Source of the DNA: Exophiala sp. HKRS030
Taxonomy: Eukaryota > Ascomycota > Eurotiomycetes > Chaetothyriales > Herpotrichiellaceae
Assembly (NCBI GenBank): GCA_023897205.1
Contig: JAHWDD010000004.1
Coordinates: forward strand, 1,798,001-1,862,000
DNA: 64,000 nt
Direction: 5' to 3'
Position numbers and translations under genes: made by a program. Shown piece by piece: positions 22,838 through 34,833 of this stretch; positions within the stretch are counted from its first letter, which is position 1, and each line of letters begins with the position of its first letter. The notes below the pieces were generated by a model. The model had not been told where the DNA came from, ran no database searches, and was given only the letters and a program-made list of their open reading frames with translations.

Positions 22838-24496
22838 CTAGAAATGGATCGCAGACGAATACGTGCTCATGGCAGCCTCCTTGAAAGCTTCCGCCAATGT
22901 AGGATGAGCATGGCATGTTCGTGCAACATCTTCACTTGAGGCACCGTACTCCAGAGCTAATGTGCCTTCAGCAATCATCTCACCAGCGTTTGCACCAATG
23001 ATGTGCACTCCCAAAATGCGATCCGTCTCTGCATCTGAAAGGAATTTCACGAAACCGTCTGTCTCAAGATTTGTCTTTGCTCTTGAGTTGGCCGTGAACG
23101 GAAATTGTCCGACTTTGTAGTTAATCTTGGCGGCCTTTAATTCCTGCTCGTTTTGGCCAACCCACGCAACCTCGGGATGCGTATACATGACAGAGGGGAT
23201 GGCGGCATAATTGACATGGCCAAAGCCTTTCTTGATATACTCGACAACGGCCACACCTTCTTCTTCGGCTTTGTGCGCCAGCATGGGGCCAAATGTCACA
23301 TCACCAATAACTCGGATGTGAGGAATCTTGGTCCGGTATTCTTGATCAATCACGAGTCGCTTGCGCTCATCTTGCTCAATGCCGATATTCTCGAGTCCGA
23401 GGCCCTCGGTGTAGGGTCGGCGGCCAATAGCAACAAGGACAACTTCGGATTCTAGGGTTTCGTTCTTGCCACCCTTGGCCGCTTCAAGCTCGAGCTTGAC
23501 AACGTCACCACTGGAATCTCCTGAAGTAACTTTGGTGTTGAGCTTGAATTTGATACCTTGCTTTCCGAGGATTTTCTGAGCTTGCTTAGCGACATCATTG
23601 TCCATTCCTGGTCCACCAATCTGGCCGAGGAATTCGACAACGGTGACTTGAGAGCCAAGGCGGGACCATACTGAAGCCTGATACCTAGTTAGCAACGTGT
23701 CCAGGGTTTAATCTCGAAGGAAATGTACTCACCATCTCCAGACCAATGATACCGCCGCCAATCACGGTCAATCTCTTGGGCACTTCTTCGAGGGCAATGG
23801 CACCTGTGCTGGTGATGACCTTTTTCTCGTCGATGGTAAGGCCGGGAAATGGGGTCGACTCGCTTCCTGTTGCAATAATGATGTTCTTTGCCTTGACTTC
23901 AGCCTCGCCTCCGTCTATTAAATTGACCCTGACAGTGTTTTCATCGACAAAGGAACCGGTGCCCGGGATGTAGTCGACCTTGTTCTTCTTGAAGAGGAAC
24001 TCCACACCCTTCGTGAGACCAGCTACGGACTCCTCCTTTGCCTTCATCATTTGCCTTAGGTTGAGTTTGACATCGTTGACATCAATGCCTCGTTTCTTGG
24101 TATCGTGTAAGATTTGATGATAGAGGTGTGAATTGTTCAAGAGGGATTTGGAAGGTATGCAGCCGACATTCAGACATGTGCCACCCAGGGTCCCTCGTTT
24201 CTCGATACAAGCTGTCTAGTTTTGGGTCAGAGTAATGCCACAAGTTCAATGTAAGGAGATGATTCTAACCTTGAGACCCTCTTGTCCAGCTTTGATCGCG
24301 CCGACATAACCGGCAACACCACCTCCGATGAACAGTATATCGTACTCTTTTGTTTCTGAAGCATAGCCCCTACTTCTCTGCTGGTTTAGTGTAACAATCT
24401 GAAAGCTCGGGCAGTCCGCAGGTTTGTTGGACCTAGGTGTGCAGCTTTGGTTGCAAGCAGCGATCTGCCAGATCTTGGGACGAGGGTTTTGAGCAT
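22838..24496 (-). CDS. LPD1: Dihydrolipoamide dehydrogenase (E3), mitochondrial, one frameshift in the presequence
   Basis: FAD-dependent E3 subunit of the pyruvate, 2-oxoglutarate and glycine-cleavage complexes in the mitochondrial matrix. Three exons (24496-24270, 24215-23733, 23677-22838) give about 516 aa, the usual length. Visible motifs are the FAD-binding GGGVAGYV, the redox disulfide CLNVGC, the second dinucleotide fold GGGIIGLEM, and the C-terminal active-site segment [13 protein letters not shown]. The N-terminus is an Arg/Ser/Leu-rich targeting sequence. The frame slips by one base between the start and SRGYASE, somewhere in 24,380-24,430. A G run (plus strand) at about 24,410 is the most economical site. 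Since this enzyme is normally required for respiration, a sequence error is more likely than a dead gene. Confidence 0.9.
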
Positions 24497-25754
24497 TGTT
24501 GAGGTGTCAACAGGTTAAGATTGAAGAAGAAATTAGGAGATAGTGAGAGACTGCGACAAAAAGTCGCAAGGGAAGGAATTAGTAACCAAGAGGCAGCCGG
24601 GAAGCTGGGGCAAATGAGTTTGCTAAGCAGGTTGTGTTGATGGTAAATGGTAGACGTCGGAAGGCGACTTGGAATAATTGATCTCGAATTGGGATGGAGA
24701 CGAATGGAGCTTCAGTTCTCAACCATGCACCGATGAGCCCGAAGGAGTTTAGACGGCGGGCAGGAGATGGCGATGGGTTTCCCCGAGCCAACAAGTCGCA
24801 CCTGCCAGACAGTCCGTAAGCCTCTTTGCGTACCTTCCACTTGCTGCACATCAACTTCTGCCCGAGAATAAGCGCAGATCACGTGAACTTCGAAGAAGCC
24901 CGAACTCCGAAGGCGCAGCCAATCAAGGTCACTTATGGAGCTTTCGCGGAGTTACCGACTTACCATTCACCTCCCCACGATCTCGCCTTCAATTGACCAG
25001 AATTAATATACCTCATCTACACTTCTGTGACTCCTCTCATTGATGCGACCGCCAACTTCTTGTCTACTTTCGACTGACAGTGACTAGTCATTGCATCACA
25101 ACCCAAACAAGTTACCCTCAAGTTCTTACACACTCCGATCTACACATGGCGGCATAGCTAAGCTTGTCTGGGATCTTCACGCTGTAGATCGGATGTATAG
25201 AGGATTGTTTGCTGTCCCATCCGGCCTGCACGTTTCCGGTGGTGGAAGCTGTCGCTTCCTCTCAGGTAGGTTCAAGAAGCTTACAGGTTTGGTTGACTCT
25301 GGCTTGCCATGTTCAGACATGCAACTTCTCTCCACGTGATTATCTAGTCCATGCATTGGCCTTTTCAACTCTGATGGCTCCATTCATGCTGGCTTCTGTT
25401 CGTTTTCGGCCAAATCCTGCATACCGAGATTCGAGATGAAAAGCAATCAATTGACACAGCTCTTGCGTCCGCCTGACAAAGAAAGACAGACCATTTGAAA
25501 AGAATCAATGGCATCTAACCGAGCGTCGTTTTTTTACTTCACTCTGTCGTCTGATTGTGGGACATTCACCGCTTCGCTCAGTGACACTCTACAACAATAC
25601 CTTGAAACTCACGAGGAGCGTGTTTTGTTTATTCACCTTCGATGTCTCGTAAGAGCAAGCTTGGCCACCACGCAGCGATGTCTTTTTCTTTCCGTTTACC
25701 CGTTCTCGATTTCCCACCCTCCAACTCCCCCGTATTTGGCTTCATAGCACCAAA
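24497..25754. other. Divergent intergenic between LPD1 and the 790-aa protein gene
   Basis: 1.26 kb without a supportable gene. It is pyrimidine-rich in parts and has several short upstream open frames that show no conserved features. Likely promoters for both divergent neighbours. Confidence 0.55.
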
Positions 25755-28185
25755 ATGCCACCTTCATCGATCTTTCAGAGCGAGGAGCCACTTCTGGTGT
25801 TTCTTGTCGATATCCAGGCAGGCCTCAGAGAGAAGATCGAGATTGACAAGAATTGTGAGTTTGATGCGTTTCTTGATGTCTTGACTTCGAAGACTGCGGA
25901 TCTATCCCAGTCGATAACCGGTGTCAACCATAATTCACTCCCGAGAAGAGGCTACACACTTGCTGATGGGCCCTGGTGGTATCGGATTGCGAAATTCGAT
26001 GGGTCCTACGTACCGGAATCTGTCAATACATCCGGTACCGAAGCCCAGCACCATTGGTGGCTACTCAATAATGTGGCAGATTTCGAAAGACTCCATGCAG
26101 AATTGGCTAGAGAACCTCGGACTAGTGTGATCGAGATTCAACATGTACGTTCGTTCTTCCTCAATAAATTTGTCGTGTCAGTCAGCGCTAATAAATCTGA
26201 AGGACCTACAAAGAGCTCCCAGTGAGTATGGACTTGTCCAGTCAGGAGTTCCAAAGAGAAACGGTTCCTCGGGGCAAGATCCCTTGGATCAGAATGTGCC
26301 GGCTTCAGAGCATACACCGGCCATTGAGTCCTTGCCCACCGTCTGTGCAACGACCTCTCAAATGGAGGGCCACTCAATCCCCGCGCAGTATACTACAGCT
26401 TCGCAGCCTCAGCCAGAGTCCTGGTCATTGTCGGGCGAATCACAGCCGTATATGACCTCTACTCTCCCACCAAACTTTGCACATGTCCACAATTTTCCAT
26501 CAAGCTCTCTAAACGACTCCGAGCAGTCTCTCCAGGCGACAGCGGAATATGTGGCAAGAGAAGCAAATGTACGCCGACCTACCATCGTCAATAGCTCGAG
26601 TATCAGTGAAGCTTCGCAGTCTGAGATCTCCAGCTTTCCCACACCTATCAACTACACCGAGTCTGACGCGCCATGGGGCAGTCGACCGGGTGCGTTTACA
26701 GCGTTTGTCCACGACGAAAATCTTCCTCAAATGTGGCGCCCTATGGGTACACCATATGACTCTGTAGGATATGGTTTGCCTGACCCGTTCACAGCCTTAC
26801 CGCAAGGCGGTGCTCCCAGCCATGGTGTTTCAAACGTACACTACCGCGAACACCCTGTCAATATTCCGTCTTTCCAAAATCTGTCCCAAGGGCATTCAAG
26901 ATCACGTGGAGGTGCGAATACTGGAAGCGAAGGGTATTCCATAGATACCCAAGCAGCCGTACACCCCGCCCAACACCGCATATCAAATCTTCGTGACGGC
27001 CGAGCACCCTATCAGAGGGTTCGAGGTGGGAACTCTCAGCATCAATCAGTCACTCGACCACAGGATCATGCTCGCAACATTAATGACAGGTGGATGAGAC
27101 GACACCAATCAAGACCCCGGCAAGGCAGTCCTAGAGGACTTGGAGCACCCAATTTTGGTGACCGTGGGCTTCCTGCGCTTGGTGGAAACTCTTCCCACGC
27201 TGGCTCGCATGTGCGCCATGTACCTCAAGCGGCTCAAGAAAAGATAATACATCCGCTGTATACGTCAAGTACGAGAGGCACAGGACACTATCAGGACACA
27301 GGGTTGACTCCAAGCGCAATCAATATGCCTGGAGTCAACACTGACATCATGACTGAATCTGAGATCTTGTCTTTCAAACATCAGCGATTACCACGAGAAC
27401 CCGAATATGTGACACCAGCACCCACGGTTGGCGCTCGATCGCACAACGATAGCCCAATCCTGTCCGATATGTATATGTCCTCTGCGAAGATTCTGAGCAA
27501 CACGACTTCCACTGCATTATACCCAGTATCGGCTAGCCTGCAACAGAAGACTTTTGCAGACAATTTGATCACCGATAGCAGTAATGATTCTTTGCAACAA
27601 TCAAAGAACATATATGGCAATCCTTCAATGACCCAAATTGCTGCCCATCAGGATACACGTTACCCCTCGCCATTGTCACAAGTAGCCGCGCCTCCACCCA
27701 TGGCTACCTTACCAGAAGGCCCAGCTTTCCTTGAAGCCCAAGATATCAATCCGAGGTACCACACAGTCATCTCGCGTACGGGCCCATACGATGAGCCGGT
27801 GGAAGACGCATTTGGCCAGACTGCGCTGGATGTGACATTGAGCGATCCATATCTGACAGGAATCTCGTCTATGATGGACAACCGTGGACTTTTCAGGACC
27901 AAAGATGATCCAGACACTATTACAGTGTACATCCCTGAGCCCATCCAGTTCGGTTCGGCACCACACGTGCTACCACTTAGTTTGAACAGTCCTCTCCACG
28001 ATGAGAAAATGGCTAAGATGAATGCCCGACGTGCGGCAACTCGAGAGGAGAACCGAAAACGTGCAAAGATCGAGGCTGAGCAGCTTCATGCGGAGAAGGA
28101 AGAAGCTCGAGAGAAGCAGGCCCGAGACCGTGCAGCAAGAGCACAGAGACGAGAGAGTGTAGCTGTTCGGGAGACTACGGGATGA
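25755..28185 (+). CDS. Unrecognised 790-aa protein: folded N-terminus, long disordered middle, basic coiled-coil tail
   Basis: Two exons (25755-26144 and 26203-28185, phase 0, 58-nt intron with a GCTAAT-type branch site). I do not recognise the family. Residues 1-130 look folded and rich in Trp, with GPWWYRIAKFDG and HHWWLLNNVADFERL. Residues 135-690 are low in hydrophobics and rich in Ser, Gln, Pro, His and Arg-Gly, suggesting a disordered scaffold or regulator. Near residue 710 is a short hydrophobic block, ITVYIPEPIQFG. The last about 60 residues are a charged helix of repeated Ala/Arg/Glu/Lys, probably a coiled coil and possibly a nuclear-localisation or nucleic-acid contact. The frame is fully open, so it is a real gene. 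A transcriptional or RNA-linked role would be a guess. Confidence 0.72.
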
Positions 28186-29699
28186 ATGAGGCTAGGAGAT
28201 GTGCTTTCTTTGACAAGCTAGCAAGTGAGGAACGAGTGTCAACCCGCGCTATCATGGAGGCTTTGGCGAGCGAGAGACCGTTTCTTCCCCTACATGGACT
28301 TTGTCGTCTTGGATCTTGGATTAGGGGACCAACTCTATTTGATGAACGTGGCAAATCACCCTTCTCACATGGGAGAAACAAAGCACGGACTTGAGCTCTG
28401 TCATTTGGCTCTTGTTTTGCGTGCGCGTAGTCCAATGTCGCTGAACGTCCTGAAGTCCTCGCCGGGGCTCGTTTCAGGCTGGACTACGTTAAGCACTGTC
28501 AAGCCAGGCATTGGAATCAAGCTGTACAAATACAACATAGCATAGCTCTTCATAGGATCAAATAGATGATTGCGAGTTGGCCTTTTGAGAACCTTTTCAT
28601 TCGAGATTCATTGTGCGGGTGTGACAGGTAATCTTCTCATGTCGTGATAAGTTCTCGCTCCTATCTAGCCCCCTAGATTAGACATGAAAGACACAGCTAA
28701 ATATCACTTACATGTAATGAGGCTCTGTGTTTTCAGCATTGTCAACGTCCTAAAGGCTAGCACGCTGACAAAGATTGAGGAGAATCTTCCTGTGGGGGAG
28801 ATAGCAATGGCCTCAGGATCTTATTGGCCGCCATACGGAGTGCAGAAGACCACAGGGCCAGCGATCATTTTCATCTCCAACCCAACTTCCGTTCAATATC
28901 GGTTGACAATGAATACACTCAAATAGCTCTCGACACTCATAGCCGTCCAATAGAATTGGGGAACTCATGTTTGATTCTTGAACTTCTGTTCAGTCGCCAA
29001 CTGCTCTATGACGCACACCATTGACCAAGTGTGTACACCATGTCGTGAACCAAACTCATCCGACCTGGTTGTGTTGCGACTTTGTGTCTTCCAAGAATTG
29101 TGGCGTCCAATATGGTTTCAAGCTTGACTCCGGTTGAAGGTGGTCGTTTTTATCCAACCAACAGATTCATACAAAAGACAGGCGACTCCTGTTTGCCTTG
29201 GGGCTGAGAATCAAATGTCCCTAAAAAGATACGAGTGTCTCTATTCAATGACGAGAAGACCGGTGACACACCTGCAGCAGGCACTGCGGCACTGCCTTTG
29301 CCTGATGATACCCCTACCATGTCTCTTCCCCAGGGGCCCTTGAAATCGGCTCTCGTTGACGACGAGGTCAGGGCCAGGATCCCTACTAGGGCTTGACGTG
29401 CTTGAGAAGTATGAGGCTGCCTTACACCCACACACGTTGACCTTGCTGTCGACGCTTTGCCTTCCAAGCCTTCTAAGCCCCACTGAGACACGAAGTGCTC
29501 ATGAATGCGAATGTCTGCATCCAAAACATCGTCGTTCATAAATGGCTCAAATATGGCCCCAAAATGAGTTCAACATTCAAAAATCGCCTCTTCGCTCCAT
29601 GTTGTGGCCAAGATGGTCATCACTTTCTCAAACTCATCATCCCAACATAAAACTTCACGTTGAAAATTTACTTTCAAATATTATCGGTACCATAGTCGC
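28186..29699. other. Intergenic
   Basis: 1.5 kb without a supportable gene between two plus-strand genes. Short open frames in several phases lack conserved motifs. Confidence 0.55.
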
Positions 29700-31804
29700 A
29701 TGGCTATCACCGATTTCTATCTTGGTTGGTGGCAGGACTGGGCTACAGGCGATGTGTCTGGCTGGATGTACACAGTTTCCGCTCGCAATGGTGGTTTCCT
29801 TATCTCCTTCCTCACACTATTCACACGCGTCGCCGGTGGTCACGCATGGGACATTGTCAGGTTTGTACTACATCAATCATACGCCACGGCAGAAGCCAGG
29901 GATGGACTTTATCATCAGAAGCAGGCTATCTTGCGGAATGCTGCTTCTCAAGGTCAGGCAATCTGGCACTTTATCCTTCTCGCATGGGCATGGAGATCAA
30001 ATGCCGAACGATCTAAGCGAAGAACCATTCCACTCATCATCTTCACCATGATCCATGTTGCGGCTTTCATCGTGGCCGGTCTTTTGACCTCAAGAGTGGT
30101 GTCTGCATCAAATGATGTCCTTCGTGTTCCTCAAACTTGTGGCTATTGGCCTCTGGTCGATGTCAGCTCTGATACGCTAGTACCCGGTTCTCAGGACCTC
30201 AGAGAATACAGCGCTTTCAATCTCAACAATCGCAGATCAATGACAAGAAGTGCCAACTACGAAGGACGTTGTTACGAAGACGGCGTTGGAAGCTCCTTGT
30301 GCAATGATTATACTGTTCAAAGCATACCGGCACTCGACAATCGAAAAGCTCCGTGCCCAGTCAGCAGCAAAGCGTGCCGGGAGCAGAACGCCAACATTGA
30401 GCTTGACACGCAATACATCAATTCAAACATACACCTGGGCATCAACACCCCACCACGAGACAGTGTTGATTATCGTAAAGTCACCACTTGCGCTCCCATA
30501 GATGCAGCACCTTGGCAGTCTGATTTCCACATTACCTCTTCAAACCTTTACCCTTCGGGTGATGTAAATGCAACATATCTCTATCTAGGAGTTCCAGCCG
30601 GTGTGGCAGCCAACACAACGACCAGTCCAGTAACTGCAGATGATCTTGCATTGATGGCTTTCTGGAATTATTCCATTACATATGCCACGCAAGCTTATGA
30701 CATGTAGTAAGTTCCTCGCCTTGTAGAACTCAAACGGTGATTTCGTTGACACTATCCCACAGTTGGTTCGAAAGCATATACAACGATGAGGTCAGAAGTC
30801 AATTCGTGCCTAACACAACATTCCACGTCCAGGTAGATGAAGATGTCACATTAGTGACTCTCTTAAACGCTGCCTGTTTTGCAGAACCTGTCTACGATTC
30901 CTGGTTCCTGGCTGATGGAAGCTACGAGAACCCCGGTCGACTGGGAGGCATACTGTACAACGCACAGTCGTTTCCAGGGGTCCTTTTCTGCTCGGAAAAA
31001 CATCAATTCTGCAATCCCGGGACAGGTGATGATGGCCCTCGCTGCTCGACACTATCAGGCCGGTCGGAGATGAAGAAGATGTTGACCAGCGACCGTGGTT
31101 CCAGTATAGGATTGAATGACGTGCAATGGGCCACCACCAAGCGTCTGCTGCATACAATCAACGAATACAGCTTGAGTGCAGCTCTGAAACACTTGAGCAC
31201 TTCTTCCATGTTGGCCCTCGATAAACTGGACACCCTCGACTATCGGACCAACTGCATGTCAGAACAGCTTCTCGAGCAACAATGGGCCGAGGAAGTCGTC
31301 AACTGGCATAACACTACGCTGGCAAATCTTCAAAGATGGGCCGTTCAATATGTTCGCGGACCTATCGACCCCGCTGAAGACTCATACATCGAAGTTCCAG
31401 AGACATCAGAGGAGCTACGACTATGTCACCAGCAAAGACAAAGATCTCTCGAAGCGTGGTCATTCAACGGCGTTGGTGTCGTCGTAATCCTCAGTGTCGG
31501 TAGCTTGATAATCATCACCAACCTAACGCTTCCTTACGTTGTTGGCTGGATTCAAGATTACTTCGCCTGGGGAGTTAACCGGGGAGTGGCTTGGGAGATG
31601 GACGAAACTCTGCAGCTCCAACGAATGGCGTATGAACAGGCTGGTCAGGGCCGATGGACTCATAAAGATCGTGCTGTACCAGTGACGGCTCGTGGTGAAG
31701 TCATGATCAGGCCTGCCCATCTGGATGCTCATCACATCCACACACCAAGCCCTCCTTATCATCCATATGTCCCTTTGACCACGCCTAATCAATGGGGTGT
31801 CTAG
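29700..31804 (+). CDS. Unrecognised 682-aa membrane protein with large Cys-rich lumenal/extracellular domain
   Basis: Two exons (29700-30706 and 30763-31804, intron 56 nt) encode 682 aa. A hydrophobic stretch near residues 28-45 and a clear TM near 110-130 (IIFTMIHVAAFIVAGLL) flank a basic loop. A region of about 460 residues follows with many Cys and several N-glycosylation sequons (NATY, NTTT, NYS, NTT). A final TM lies near residues 585-615 (VVVILSVGSLIIITN). The tail is cytosolic and His/Pro-rich. Architecture and the CGYWP motif after the second TM match a widespread but uncharacterised family of fungal membrane proteins. Function is unknown; a surface or secretory-pathway protein is the simplest reading. 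The first ATG in frame is used. Confidence 0.75.
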
Positions 31805-32079
31805 GATGATGCATCAATCTCTCATCCGCAACATACAAGGTTGCTGTAAGGCACCAAGATTCCGGCACGCAAAGTTGTATATCCGATTCTCCATTATCCG
31901 AATCGTCGTTCCTTTCGGTGGAGAGATTTTCCTGAAGATGACATCTTCATGGCCCGCTTTGCACTGGCTAGAGAGCCCACGCCTCGTCACCTCAATGTGG
32001 TGCCTCAAGTTCAATCTGCACTGAGCAAGTACAGAGCGTTCACAAATTTTAATGATCATGGAGCGAGTCAACCATTGAC

Positions 32080-33484
32080 TTATTCCCACGGTGATTTTCC
32101 CAGTCGGACTACCTGTCGATCCTTGCCGTTGTTTGCGTCCCAAAAGACCAGATCTGTTGCTCGTTGCATCAATTCGCCTGGCGGCAATTTCTCCAGGACC
32201 TCCTTTTTGAAAGTATCGCCGTTCCAACCTCTGTTAGCCCGTTTCTTGGTCAAAGCCTCGCCAGCGCCATATAAATCCTCTTTCCACGCTCCGAACCCTT
32301 GTCTTTGCTCGCCCTTCTCGACCTCGACCAGCGTGTCAGGATCAAATGGTGGATTGATACCGACGTAGTCTGTGATACCGTTCCAATGGATGGCGGGGAG
32401 ATGAAGGTTGAGAAATCGCGCACGCTTGAATTCGTGGGACACAATTGTGAGACGGTGAGGGAATGTGTGGTCTGCTAGTATTCCATCTGTATTACTGTCG
32501 GCGTCGAGAAGTCGCTGGACGAAAAGGGGGTATTGAATCAGAGACAATAGGACATTTTGATATGAATCGGTGGCATAGGCATCCACGAAGATCCGCTGTC
32601 GTAGTGTCGGTGGTGTGGTCTCCAGTCCGAACAGATTGTGCTCGAGCGCGACATCCTATGAGAAGACACTCCTTTAGTTCCATAGACGGGCATAATGAGG
32701 ATAGGGCCGTATTTTATTGCGACATATTCAAACTCGTCGATGTCACCATCACGTTTGGATAGACCTCGAACCTGTCGGTAGCCTTGACATAGCGATAGAG
32801 GGAGGGCTTTGTCTGTCCATATCGACGTCCCAATATAGTATCCACGCTGCGAGACCGCAAACGCCCGAAATCAAATTCTCGCAAGGCACACAAGCGTACC
32901 ACCATCAAGAAGAATAAAGGACTCACCAAATACCCCTGCCCCTCCGACTTAGCAGTCTTTGCACGTTTTGTTGCGCCACCACTAAACACCAAGATCGCAC
33001 CACCAACGTCACCGGCATCACCTTCAGCACTCGCCATTGCCTCGGCCAACAACCGGACACCAGCCTCGACGTGCTTGACATACGTCGCCGTTTCGCCGAC
33101 CTGGAACGGCTCGATCAGCCAGTTCGACTCATTGCGGCTAGGAAGCGATTGCGCCGCCGCATCGTGACGGTCAAGCACGCCGTCGTCGAGATTTGAGGAT
33201 GAATGCTCGCCGGAGCCTGGAACAGAGCCGGGGCCGATGTAGATAGCATGGCAGGCGACGACGATCAAATGCGTCGGAACGACAACGCTGTTTTCTTTTG
33301 TCGAGGAGACTTTACTCTGTGAGCTGTGCTGGGAGTTCTGCTGTTGCTGCTGCTGTTGGGCTCCCGGTGTGCGCGAGGTCAGAATGCTCTGTATCAGCGT
33401 CATGCGCATGTATGCGAGGAAGACGAGTAGGACCGATGCGACGATGAACAAGGCCGAGCGCCGCCTTAGATGTCGTGGGATCAT
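32080..33484 (-). CDS. DUF218-domain protein, type II membrane-anchored
   Basis: Two exons (33484-32927 and 32655-32080) encode 377 aa, phase 0. The intron is 271 nt, long for this window. An N-terminal basic patch and one TM (residues about 12-32) are followed by a polyglutamine stretch and the DUF218 fold. That fold shows LIVVACHAIY at its start, LVFSGGATK in the middle and an ATDSYQN motif after the intron, with the charged SHEFKRAR segment next. DUF218 proteins (YdcF/SanA-like) bind nucleotides or act on cell-envelope metabolites in bacteria; the fungal role is not established. The start at 33484 is the first ATG. It is convergent with the 682-aa membrane protein gene, 275 bp away. Confidence 0.78.
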
Positions 33485-34186
33485 CGCTATTCGCCTCGTC
33501 ACGGGACTTAGATTTGTGTCAAGGGCAAGAATGGGAGGAAGGTGGTCAAGAGAATAATTGTCTGGTGCTGGCTAGCCAGAGAAGTTAGAACGAAGTTGTA
33601 GACTTTGTAGAGAGATAAATGTCTAGCTAGCCTTTCTTTGATTCTTTGACATGAAGGTCAGGGGCCACAGCTACTTATTTAGTTGTGTTGAGCTAGTTAG
33701 CGGCAGTGAGGCTGAAGCTTAAAAGGACTACCGGCGTACTGTATCCGTACTTGTCAGGGACATGATGATACCTGGCAGTGACCCGGCACGTGGGTAGCCT
33801 CCTTAGCCTCCTCTGGGGAATAGACCATCGTCCATCGCCCCCTTCTGATTGGCCGCTCGCCGCTTTACTCACCCTCGGCTTACCTTCCGCTCCCTCAGCG
33901 CCCCTGAGGTCTGCCTGAGCACTTGCTTCTTCTTCTTCTTCTTTCGTCCTCTTTATTCGCAACGCCAACTTTACATGATGGGATCCGTTGTTGCTTTTGC
34001 AAATATAACCCAACTCACTGTCGCCGGCGTCTGATGACAACGGACTATTTCGCCCCAAGGGACATTTGGCGATCGGCTGCATCTCTGTCTCCCGCGCGGG
34101 CGATGACTGCCACCTGTTTTGCAAGTACGATGCCCAATCCACATTGACAACGTCGAAGCACAAAATAGTCTGGAACGACCAACGTC
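33485..34186. other. Intergenic
   Basis: About 700 bp without a supportable gene. It includes the promoter of the DUF218 gene and a CTT-repeat stretch near 33,925-33,945. Confidence 0.55.
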
Positions 34187-34565
34187 TTGGTCATAGAATT
34201 CGGTGCTGCCGGCGCTGCAGCTGTCCTCCAAGCTCGTGAGCCCGGCGCCCAGGTGATCGCAAGCGACCATTTTGAAAATGGTGGTGCGACATTCTTCAGC
34301 GGCGGCGTTATGTACGCCAGGGGGTCCGAAGCCCAGCGCAAAAATAGCGTTGACGACTCGTCCGAGGAGATGTTTAAGTACCTGAACACTGAGAGCTGTC
34401 CTGTCGAACCGGAAACACCGAAAATTCTGTTAGGACAGTGCTATCAATCTCGAATGGGTGGTTCAATCTGGTCTGCCGTATGGTGGCCAAGTAATTTTCG
34501 AGAAGACAGCATCTCCACATGTGCCGCACAAGATCTACTAGTCGGGCAGAAGCTTACAAACATCT
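34187..34565 (+). pseudogene. Remnant of an FAD-dependent oxidoreductase (fumarate reductase/ketosteroid dehydrogenase type)
   Basis: The first about 70 residues match the N-terminal dinucleotide-binding domain of the FAD_binding_2 superfamily: a degenerate GxGxxG (EFGAAGAA, first Gly replaced), the ENGGATFFSGG loop and EEMFKYLN. After about 34,415 the similarity moves to another frame (NLEWVVQSGLPYGG) and meets at least two in-frame stops, TAG near 34,435 and near 34,540. The rest of the enzyme (normally over 500 aa) is absent. Unlike the single-G lesions elsewhere, this combination of stops, substitutions and truncation is true decay. It lies at the edge of the minus-strand metabolic gene run and may be a lost member of it. 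Confidence 0.72.
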
Positions 34566-34833
34566 TTATGTGGTTGGCTCTCGTTCCTGGCGAAGCTGCC
34601 CTACTGCTCAGATCGAGGGAGTTCGCCCGCAACTGGATGCACTTATTTGCAACGACTGAGTTACAGTATTACATACACATGTAGGTCGGCTCATTGATAC
34701 TACAATTGCTTCCTCCGGCGCGACCCACGACGACATCCTCCGGACTCAAGGATATTATGCTCCAGAGGTCTGATCTACATCGTCTTGAAACCCTCTCTTT
34801 GCTACCAACGAAAGGGTTTTGTTTGTTACCAAT

